Assembly (NCBI RefSeq): GCF_001949145.1
Contig: NW_019091562.1
Location: 218,897-236,707, forward strand
Origin: Acanthaster planci
Lineage: Eukaryota > Echinodermata > Asteroidea > Valvatida > Acanthasteridae
DNA: 17,811 nucleotides
Direction of reading: 5' to 3'
Positions 1 through 7,329 of this stretch are shown here, one piece after another. A program made the translations under genes and the position numbers. Below the pieces are notes generated by a model that was given only the letters and a program-made list of their open reading frames with translations, was not told where the DNA came from and did not search any database. Position 1 is the stretch's first letter. The number at the start of each line of letters is the position of its first letter.

Positions 1-600
1 GTTTTCTTCATAGCAACCACCATCTCTGGAATGGACTAGTTCCTTTATACCCTTCCTATCCAATGAAAACTGTGTATGAGGCAAGGTGTATCCTATGTAA
101 CTAATAAGTAAAAACTTGCCCCAAATCACGAGGTATTGCAACAGTGTCTTTAGTACGGAGAATTCAAATTATTATGTTCACGGAATTTAAAGAGCTCATT
201 TTACCAGATTTGATTCAAATTTAACTCGCTAAAGACTGATTGGGTATGCAGGATCGAGGTCCGGTCTCTGTATAATGATAAAGATGTTGTCCGTCTACTT
301 ACATTACGAAAAAAGTGAATGTCGTCTGAGAGGTCTGCTCCCGGTGATAAACCACGTCCGAAATAAGTGACTTCAGCTTGAAACGTCCTACGTGGGTCTC
401 CAGGTGCCTCTCAATGAAGTCACCCCAGTCATGGTTCTGGCATTATGATCGGTTCCATGGTATTTCGTTTAATTACGTAATTTGAACTACCAACGTATTT
501 TATGCCACACTTGCCTTAATGGGCGGAAAGAGTGTCCCATTCCCCGCCCAGCCATAAAGAGCAGGGATAGCCTTGCTACCTCTTCGGAGTTACTTACGCT
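1..600. other. Gene-less stretch
   Basis: I see no coding exon, RNA gene or clear repeat before the LINE relic that begins near 600. Short open frames here start with non-ATG codons or match nothing I recognise. Confidence 0.5.
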
Positions 601-620
601 CGTATCTGTTATCTGTATGG
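601..620 (-). repeat. ATCTGT-type 3' tail of the LINE relic
   Basis: The plus strand shows two close copies of TATCTGT. On the element's own strand this reads as ACAGATA repeats just past the end of the coding relic. CR1-like elements often end in short tandem repeats rather than poly(A), so this is my candidate for the 3' terminus. Confidence 0.45.
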
Positions 621-857
621 TACAGTCGGCAAAGCATCCACAGGAGACATCACACCAATTGTATTAGGTTTACGCCTCGCGTAGGGAGATTGACGCAAAT
701 TTATAACAACAAATCAATGAAAATATTGCCCAACTGCCCCCTTGAATGCTGACGCTGATGTTGCATTGGCCACAGATTGTGGCACCTTGTTCCAATCGCT
801 AACTGTTCTGGGGAAGAAGGTATTGTCAAAAACCTTGGTATATGGGAATTGATTTGG

Positions 858-935
858 ATTTGTTTGTTTGTTCGTTCGTTCGTTCGTTTGTCCGTTCGTT
901 CGTTCGTTTGTTTGTTCGTTCGTTTGTTTGTTTTT
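858..935. repeat. TTCG/TTTG tetranucleotide microsatellite
   Basis: About 19 units of TTYG, alternating TTCG and TTTG with one TCCG, lie inside the reverse transcriptase relic. On the minus strand the array is read in the still-open frame as repeats of T-N-K/E-R/Q. The unit length of 4 gives a 12-nt (4-codon) coding period. Confidence 0.95.
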
Positions 936-1890
936 GCATGACCCTTTGGGATTCTTACATTTGCAGTGAGGATACCATCAAACTGAACATCGACCATGTT
1001 ATCGATTATCTTGAACATCATGGATAACCTGTTGGTTTTACGCCGTGTCTCACGGGCTGACCAACCCAGTTCCTGGAGTATGTTTGTCACGGTACCAGCC
1101 CACGCTACGGTAGCAGCTTATCTTTGGATTCGTTCGAGACACTGAATGTCAGACACCAAGTGGGGATCCCACGCAGATGATGAATATTCCAGCAATGGTC
1201 GAACCAATGTGAAATACGCTTCTTCTTTGACGTTTGGAGTGCAGCTCTAAAAGTTCCTCCTCAGAATATTTAATACTCTCTGAGCTTTCTTGCAGGTTTC
1301 AGATATATGTTTCTTCCATGATAAATTATGAGTAACGTGAATACCACACTTACTAAGGTTTCACTGCAAAAATTATTGATGTTTCTGATCGGTGCCCTGA
1401 TGCCTATGGAAATTGTGTAACACTTCTTGCTGTAATTGGACCTTATTCCTGCTATACCAAAGACAGTCGTCCGTAATTGCGACGAACGCCTGAAGCAAGG
1501 TTATCTGGTAGATCGTCTATGTACACCAAGAATAACGAAGGGCCAATCACTGATACTTAGGGGACTCCAGATGTTACTGGTACAAGATCTGAAGCATGAC
1601 CATCTAGAACTACCCTCCGTGTTCGTCCAAACAGGAAACTTTTAATCCACTGATGCAGTGTCCTACAATGCCGTAGTGTCTTAATTTATTCAACAGAAGA
1701 TTATGTGGGACTTCATCGAAAGCCTTCTCTAAAGTCAAGTACTACTACATCAACTGTTTGCTTGTTGTCAATTAATCTGCCTATGTCATGCAAGGTAGTA
1801 ATAAGTTCAGTTTCTGTTGATCTTCTGCACCTGAAGCCATGTTGGCATCATGAAGTTCGATAAGGAGAGGTAGTATTTTGTTTTAATTAA

Positions 1891-2988
1891 AGATAGGTAT
1901 TAACAGTAAAAGTTACAAAAACTGAAAAAGGCAGAGATGGTGATTAATGGTTTAATTCAATGGTTTGCACAATCGCCATTAATTGTAGCCCACTCACTAA
2001 AGGTGTCTGAAGTGAATTGCAATATTTGACTCCAAATCGGCTGCGATATTAATATACAACATCTGCAAGATACAGATATGATTCATACGCGAGTAATTTG
2101 TTGTTTTGTTTTAAATGGGGTGCGTGTCTGAACTTCGACGATAGGGAAACAGCTCCAACTTTGAAGAAAAATTGGGGTGTCATAGTCAATTGAGTCCTCA
2201 TCGCCGCTGACCTAGCCCGAGTCTGATTTCTAGTTCGCAATCAGAGCCAGGTCTGAGTTCGAATTCAGGAGAATAATGTCTCTTTTTTTTTCTTTTCTGT
2301 ATTTTGTATCTTTGCACCAGGCATTTTGAGATATTTGCCCAATTAATGATTATTTTGTGGTTTTACTCTTCATTTATTTTTCTTAAATGTAATGTAATTG
2401 GGTTTTTTATTGATGAATGCCTTATTGTCTTTTACTTGTTGTTTGGGGCTGTTTGCCTTTTAGCAATAGTGATTAGGTTCACTTGTTTAGCTCCTGTCAT
2501 CTTGTCTAGAATTGTGTATATTTTTGTTTGGTCCGATGTGATGATGACGAATAAAAAGAAATAGTCATAACTTTAGGAGGTCTAAAATGTAATAACCGAT
2601 GCAATTTGTACACAAAATAATGTATGCAAGTGCAAGTTTTTAGGTAGTCGCCATCTTGTCTCTAAAAGGGTGACAGTTGGAATCAATGGACCCTTTAGGT
2701 ATTTTTTAATGTTTTATATACTTTTGTATAATTTACGAATATTTTAATTTTTTTCAGATTATGAATTCTTTCAAAGTTATGTGTTTGTATACTATCTTAA
2801 TTTATTTAACGCAAGCATGGAAAACATTCGTTATGCAGTTAACAACGTGTTAGCGTGAACACATGAGACAAAAATTGTATTACGCGTTTTATTCAAGTAC
2901 ACCTAAAGGTCGCAGAAGAAAACTTTAAGTGATTTTAAGAATAAAACTTAGATAAACCACAAAGGCATTTTTACCACCGTGCAAATAA
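1891..2988. other. AT-rich spacer without a recognised gene
   Basis: The stretch is AT-rich. The longest open frame, 2304-2564 (+), begins at a TTG and encodes a hydrophobic, low-complexity product typical of T-rich DNA. A B-box-like GTTCGAATTC at 2257-2266, followed by a T run, is discussed under findings. No conserved domain or RNA gene is supported. Confidence 0.45.
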
Positions 2989-2994
2989 TTTATT
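2989..2994 (-). terminator. Candidate polyadenylation signal of the CAP gene
   Basis: AATAAA on the minus strand, about 245 nt past the favoured stop codon of the CAP gene. The hexamer is common by chance in AT-rich DNA, so the assignment rests on position only. Confidence 0.35.
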
Positions 2995-3237
2995 AAGTCG
3001 AAATAACACAAAGATGTCCTAAGAATTCCTTATGCGAAAAAGTACAAAGAAATACTCATAAGCACCCAGATACCATAAAGTATTTCCCGATTAAGTATAC
3101 CCGAGTCATTATATTGTCCATCTTTGAAGATTTTGGTCGAACTTCCCAGAGAAAATCCCCTCGACACTGTTATAGAGTCCTCTCTGGTATAGGGGGGGCA
3201 GACGCCGTCGTTCTGATGCTAGAGCGGTATGCAGGCC

Positions 3238-3260
3238 TCAGTGGTGAGAATCGGGGGCAC
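3238..3260 (-). CDS. CAP gene, favoured terminal exon (RAPDSHH then stop)
   Basis: An acceptor TTTCAACAG at 3263-3261 gives an in-phase extension of seven residues and a TGA at 3240-3238. It would finish the protein right after the conserved CYNGLC tail, with an AATAAA about 245 nt further on. The polypyrimidine tract is short. A competing acceptor at 3507-3505 is stronger in sequence; see findings. Confidence 0.35.
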
Positions 3261-6200
3261 CTGTTGAAAGTAGAAATCTTTACAGAATATTGCATGGCAT
3301 TTTATATTACAGCATAGGGATTTTCATCTGACCTTCCAGAGTAATTTAGGAGGAGGATTTTTTATAAAAAAAATTAGTGTCTAATCTAAGCGGGAATCTT
3401 CCCGCTTCATATCATGCCCACAAGAAAAATCACGATTGTAAAGTCTTTTTACAGAGCACGAAAAATCTTGCTTAGATTAGAAACTAATAATAAAATGGGA
3501 CTTCCTGAAGAAAAAATTGATCAAAGCCAGAAAACCTGAGAGGAAATGATCAAAATTGCCCCCTGTACATTTTCAATGGCCCTAACCACCGAGGCCATTT
3601 TATGCGCATGCGTGCATAATTATGAATTTATTATTGAAAAGATCTATAGGCAAGTAAACTCACGCACGATAAATGTATGGCAGCAACAACTTTTACTTTA
3701 CCCAAACTTTGATATGTGTAACAATGAGCAATGTCCCCCTTTTGTCCCGATTTTTTTTCAAAATTCGATTTCCTACTGACACCTTCAATATACAGGCTTA
3801 GATATGCTGTATTCCTATCAACTTACGGCAAAGACCGTTGTAGCACTCCCCGAAACCCGACTTGCACTTGGAACATTTTGGGCCTGGTTTGTACGGCTTG
3901 TGACCTGCAGTGTTCCCGCTGAAAATAGGGACGTCCCATTCCAATTATTCATCCAGACAATAGGAACAGGGATAAGAATGTATTCACATCACTTTAAAAT
4001 ACATCATGAGAAGGTTCAGTGCAATTTCAAGAGGAAATTAAGCCCGAAAACTGCCCCCCTGAAGGAGCGCCTCCTGAATCCTTCGATAAGAAAACTACTC
4101 CCCCCCCCCAAAAAAAAAGGAATGTGCGAAGATTTTTCGTCCATTTACTTTTTAAAAATCACCTCTAAAAACGGCCTATATGTAAAACATTCACTGGCAT
4201 GTCAAAGTATCTCGGAGCAGATCGGAGACTTTTGAGATGCTCAGTTGCGACAAACAAACTTTATCCGCTTTATCTGTCCATCATCCACGTCAATCTAGGC
4301 ATGTGGTCAGTGACAAAACTGGCCACGTTGGACCGGAATGTTTGTCATCATTCTATGACTTCACCAGTCTTGACGGGTCCCAATCTGCACGAGTAGCCTA
4401 AATGCACTGGACGATCTCGGGGAGGGAAAGTCTCAAATGACGCAGATGAAACACAAAACAACAAGCAAATGCGAGCAATTATTTTTTGAAAAACCTTATT
4501 TTATCCCATTTTAAAAGACCCCTGTCTATACCAGTGGCGTAGCTTGGATTTTATTAGTGGGGAGCACAAGGGGTGCACCGGCTTCTTATGGGGGGCACCA
4601 GTTTTCAGTGGTGTGATATTTTGGGGGCAATCTTTTGTTAGGTTTGTTCAATATCCGTTCATCCGTCTTTTTTATGGGGGGGTCACCTGGTAGCACTGGG
4701 ACTTTGTGGGGGCCACCCCCACCCCACCCCCCTCGGCTACACCCCTGCTGTCTACGTACTTAGTATTCCACACGAAGTGTGCAGTACCTTGAGGGACAAT
4801 TCTCTGTTGAGGCTCGGGACCGAAATTACTCGAGAGGGACCGAGCATGGGGGGGGGCGGAATCTCCGTGATGACTGGCCCTATAACAAGATATTTAAGGT
4901 CATGCCGGATCAATGGTGGATCCGAGGGTCGACGATGGAAACGCCTCGAAAAAGGGGCTAAAAATTTCGCTTTTAAAAATAAGTTTTCAAAGCATCAGAA
5001 AAATCCCCAAATCCCCCAAATTAAATTAGGTTAGGCTTGCGGTTGCACCATGTACAAGAAAATGTCTCTTTTATGAGTGTGTGGTTCTGAGAACAACCAA
5101 TGGTGTACAGTCATCTATCTACACTCTAAAAATTGCAAGCCTAACCTGATTTAGTATTTTCACCATGCATAGCTTCAAATCTTATCTCCTCCAAATCACT
5201 GAGTCGATCAGACTTACCGTGGCCCGTAGTTACAGGTGACAATCCAGACGTCACGCCATTTGGTATTAGACACCGACTTACAGAAGGCCATGCCGCATCC
5301 CAGGGAGCGGCTTTTAGCCCAAACAAGCTGTAATTTGGCGGGAGAAACTAAAGCAATTCAGAAAGAATGGGGAGTGTGTCTTTCGGAGGTATAAGAGAAA
5401 CACACTTCTGTGATCTTTATCGACACAAATTTTATTGTCACTATTTCTACTTTCTCTAAAGAGTTTAATTACTAAGAGCGAAACCAAGGGAAAAGAGTTC
5501 CGTCCAAGACGAAGAAAACGCTTCGTTTTAATTTTTTATTATTATTGTGGTTATGATATAGGACATCGTCTCCTATCGACGCGAAATGAAAACTAAATAA
5601 AAATAATGTGAAAACGATTTTAGTTTGCCATGGCGTTCGATCATTGTTTCGAAGTAGATTCAGGGAGAAGCCTATTAAATGCATTTCGTATAATGACACG
5701 AACCTGCGTGTAATGGTCGCACGTTACGCCGCTGCAGGCGTCGGTCTCGAACGTGTAGTGGCGGTTCTCGTTGTACCAGAAGGTGGACACGGCTCTACCG
5801 CTGGGTCGGTTGCCGTAGCCGGTGATCAGGTACATGTTCTGGCCGAGACTTGTGAAGGGGCTGATGTTCGGAGTGGGCTGGCCGTGGTCCCAAATGCACT
5901 TGGCCGACCAGGCCTGGGCCATCAAGGCCAGTGATTTGTCCCAATTCTGCCGCAAGGGTTGAGTAGATCGACGGGGAGGGGGTGGAAAGTTAAGTGATGA
6001 AATTCACCATGGCTGGGAACCGATAACGAAAAACGTCGCGCGGACTAAGAAGCAAAGCCACTCCTGATTTAACATTTGTACGTTTACGGTGATCGAGACC
6101 GCTCTATGCCTTCAAAGCTGCAAGTACCTGGAAAGCTGAACGTTGCGTGTATCAAAGATATGGACTTAACAATAGGCACAAATAGTGGACTGATGGTTAA

Positions 6201-7111
6201 CTTGTTTAGAATGTGTAAAATTTCACGACTTGAAGTACTACAATTCCACAAGAGGTAAAAGCAAAACCCTTTCCCTCACGAAAAAAGATGAAGGAAAAAC
6301 CATTGAAAAGGAAACTTTTTATACTTAATTTTTAAAGCCTGACTTCAGCCGTAGTGTGTCATGATCCGAAAAATCACTATCCAACCTTCAGCCTGACAGT
6401 CCTCAACCCAGGGTTAATGAAAAAAACTTCTTCCATTGTGATGGCCTTGTCGCTAAGCAGTATTTTTGTGTTCTTTAGCAGGCTGCTATGGATTGACTAC
6501 ACTCGAATACGTCAATCTGAGTCACGTGGGACCTAACACTTTTTCTGGGTCAGACTTGGAGCATGAAGACGGCCATTTTTGTAACATTAAAAGGGAGACT
6601 TAACACGTTAGGTCCCCGATTACAGGTCTGTCTGATACGAGTACTGTTTGCGAGAAAAGACTGGATCCGCGCAAAGCAGTCCCGATCGGTAACTGTCATG
6701 TCCCGGAGGAGTCCCAGAAATCTCAAAATTGTGGCATCGACTGTAAAACGTAAAACAAATCAGCGTTTGTTCCTCGCAATGTTTCCTTTTTTGCCGCACA
6801 CTCAATAAACTTTTGTGATCACCCTCAATAGTCTTGTAACGCAATCCCAAGTTTGAGCCCTCTCCCGCACTAACAACCATGAATTGCCATCATTACATGC
6901 ATTACCCTCTGCTCACCATGAACATCATGTTGGCTGCTTCGGGGTCCACATTGGACCTCAACTCGTTATGAGCATTCAAGAACACGTCTTTTTCCTCCGG
7001 AGTCAGACTAACCGCCGTGTAGGTCCCGTCTGCATCCACCCGGGCATTGACACCTGCTCCCCAGAACAGATACAGCCCGAGCAAGAAGAAAACATCTCCG
7101 AATCGTAGCAT
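3238..7111 (-). CDS. Secreted CAP-domain protein (CRISP/antigen 5/PR-1 superfamily), five-exon gene
   Basis: The spliced model joins 6917-7111, 5704-5946, 5218-5327, 3827-3918 and, with least certainty, 3238-3260, giving about 220 residues. CAP proteins are extracellular, with varied roles in binding sterols or lipids, proteolysis control, immunity and fertilisation; the role here is unknown. Residues 1-23 form a signal peptide and AHNELR at 47-52 opens the CAP fold. CAP1 motif DHYTQLVWAKS (142-152) and CAP2 motif IVTCNYGPRGN (175-185) fit the family signatures and are each completed only after splicing. Of the usual His/Glu/Glu/His set, His86, Glu125 and His143 are present, while the first Glu is Gln101 (GQN). 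The C-terminal tail has cysteines at 198, 201, 208 and 213. Start: the ATG at 7111 places the hydrophobic leader at the N terminus; the longer frame would need a TTG. Gene identity is certain at the superfamily level; the orthologue is not assigned. Confidence 0.92.
3261..3826 (-). other. CAP intron 4
   Basis: The interval runs from a consensus donor (GTAAGT at 3826-3821) to the favoured acceptor. It contains a 116-bp inverted-repeat element (3373-3488) and at least two other possible splice acceptors. Confidence 0.4.
3373..3488. mobile_element. MITE-like element with 19-bp terminal inverted repeats
   Basis: The left arm ATTAGTGTCTAATCTAAGC (3373-3391) and the right arm (3470-3488) match at 18 of 19 positions when one is reverse-complemented. 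There is no room for a coding region, so this would be a non-autonomous DNA transposon. Its left side also holds a 20-nt palindrome, AAGCGGGAATCTTCCCGCTT (3388-3407), broken only at the two central bases. No target-site duplication is clear. Confidence 0.7.
3827..3918 (-). CDS. CAP gene exon 4: cysteine-rich C-terminal tail
   Basis: It runs 92 nt from acceptor TTTTCAG|CGGGAAC to donor TTTGCC|GTAAGT, entering phase 2 and leaving phase 1. The first base completes the Arg of NYGPRGN. The product reads GHKPYKPGPKC and then FGECYNGLC, the standard ending of many invertebrate CAP proteins. The opposite-strand open frames here are shadows. Confidence 0.92.
4534..4752. mobile_element. Non-autonomous transposon fragment with imperfect GTAGC-type ends
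   Basis: The left end CAGTGGCGTAGC and the right end GGCTACACCCCTGCTG are imperfect inverted copies, about 9 of 11 matching in the core. They enclose G-rich filler such as GGGGGGCACC. Ends of this style, with runs of G or C next to GTGGCGTAGC, are common in marine animal genomes as small DNA-transposon copies. The flanks share TCTA. The family is not identified. Confidence 0.55.
5022..5153. mobile_element. MITE-like element with 19-bp terminal inverted repeats
   Basis: The left arm TAAATTAGGTTAGGCTTGC (5022-5040) and the right arm (5135-5153) match at 18 of 19 positions in inverted orientation, bounding 132 bp. It sits inside CAP intron 3 and ends 64 bp from exon 3, next to its donor. No open frame fits inside. 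The arms differ from those of the 3373-3488 element, so the two are separate families. Confidence 0.7.
5218..5327 (-). CDS. CAP gene exon 3: end of CAP1 and most of the CAP2 motif
   Basis: It runs 110 nt from acceptor TTACAG|CTTGTTTGG to donor CACG|GTAAGT, entering in phase 0 and leaving in phase 2. It reads LVWAKSRSLGCG at the start and WIVTCNYGP at the end, exactly continuing HYTQ from exon 2. The conserved cysteines at residues 157, 162 and 178 lie here. An open frame through this interval in another phase is a shadow. Confidence 0.93.
5704..5946 (-). CDS. CAP gene exon 2: core of the CAP domain
   Basis: It encodes 81 residues in phase 0. The acceptor is GCGGCAG|AATTGG and the donor is the weaker CAG|GTTCGT. 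It carries WSAKCIWDH (metal/active-site His region), LGQNMYL, FWYNE and the end piece CDHYTQ of the CAP1 motif. A 108-codon open frame on the plus strand here is only the antisense shadow. Confidence 0.93.
5947..6916 (-). other. CAP intron 1
   Basis: Runs from donor GTGAGC to acceptor GCGGCAG. No further exon or dispersed repeat is clear. It holds a 10-bp inverted repeat (GGGACCTAAC at 6528-6537 against 6607-6616). Open frames on both strands here do not resemble known proteins. Confidence 0.75.
6917..7111 (-). CDS. CAP gene exon 1: signal peptide and start of the CAP domain
   Basis: It encodes 65 residues and ends in phase 0 at ATG|GTGAGC. The leader MLRFGDVFFLLGLYLFWGAG is strongly hydrophobic. 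The exon closes with AANMMFM, the helix before the family's W-D/N block, which continues in exon 2 as NWDKSLALMAQAW. Confidence 0.92.
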
Positions 7112-7166
7112 CCTGGTGCGTTTACAGTGCTGGTGCAATTCCTTTTACTCTGCACCGTTGCCTGCG

Positions 7167-7174
7167 CTTTTATT
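7167..7174 (-). promoter_or_regulatory. TATA-like element upstream of the CAP gene
   Basis: The minus strand reads AATAAAAG about 56 nt upstream of the ATG. A start site roughly 30 nt downstream would leave a leader of about 30 nt. A CCAAT overlaps its upstream edge. This is inferred from position and base content alone. Confidence 0.35.
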
Positions 7175-7245
7175 GGGCAGAATTTTGTGTTAATCACGCG
7201 TTCGGGACATGCAGCTGTCGTGAACTGGAAACTAACTGCTGTTTG

Positions 7246-7250
7246 ATTGG
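7246..7250 (-). promoter_or_regulatory. CCAAT-box-like site upstream of the CAP gene
   Basis: CCAAT (in GAGCCAATC) on the minus strand, about 75 nt upstream of the TATA-like site. This is a usual distance for a CCAAT box, but the pentamer alone is weak evidence. Confidence 0.3.
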
Positions 7251-7329
7251 CTCTAATGGGGCTGCATGGTTGTACCATTTTAAGGACAGTTTCCACACTC
7301 ATCGGAGTTTTAGTGCACCAGCAAACCCA

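Larger units (their letters stand above)
600..1890 (-). mobile_element. Degenerate non-LTR retrotransposon, reverse transcriptase C-terminal half (CR1/jockey-like)
   Basis: Read on the minus strand from about 1890 downwards, pieces in shifting frames match the order of a jockey/CR1-superfamily reverse transcriptase. QHGFR and RRSTET lie near 1840-1810, VVVLDF and AFDEVPHNLLLNKL near 1750-1690, and VPVTSGVP with GPSLFLVYIDDLPDN near 1590-1500. The thumb and tail region (ILQELGW, MMFKIIDN) lies near 1085-1000. The ORF2 end region follows at 800-701, and an ATCTGT-type terminal microsatellite (601-620) looks like the 3' end. The catalytic FADD box is degraded and there are frameshifts and stops, so this is a dead, 5'-truncated copy. 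The endonuclease and ORF1 are absent. The CR1 or jockey label is from motif style only. Confidence 0.88.
3919..5217 (-). other. CAP intron 3
   Basis: Bounded by donor GTAAGT and acceptor TTTTCAG. It contains a C8/A8 homopolymer tract near 4100-4118, a transposon-like fragment at 4534-4752 and an inverted-repeat element at 5022-5153. No other exon is seen. Confidence 0.8.

Noticed and set aside
842-1027. Plus-strand open frame with repeated Phe-Val-Arg-Ser
   Set aside because: It is a translation of the tetranucleotide repeat on the strand opposite the LINE relic.
2304-2564. Hydrophobic 86-codon open frame, possible membrane protein
   Set aside because: It starts at TTG in T-rich DNA, and the hydrophobicity follows from base composition; no motif or splice context supports it.
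4713-4732. C-rich tract as a G-quadruplex on the minus strand
   Set aside because: Only three G runs of three or more are separated by loops; the fourth is two bases, so it does not meet the usual pattern.
4777-5034. Overlapping plus-strand open frames in CAP intron 3
   Set aside because: Their products match no family I recognise and run into the MITE-like element.
5608-5934. 108-codon plus-strand open frame
   Set aside because: It is antisense to CAP exon 2, which carries clear family motifs; the plus-strand product resembles nothing.
6528-6616. 10-bp inverted repeat GGGACCTAAC in CAP intron 1
   Set aside because: It is too short and too widely spaced to call an element without other copies.
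7003-7302. 99-codon minus-strand open frame over the CAP start
   Set aside because: It is in another phase from CAP exon 1 and covers the promoter region; no domain is visible.
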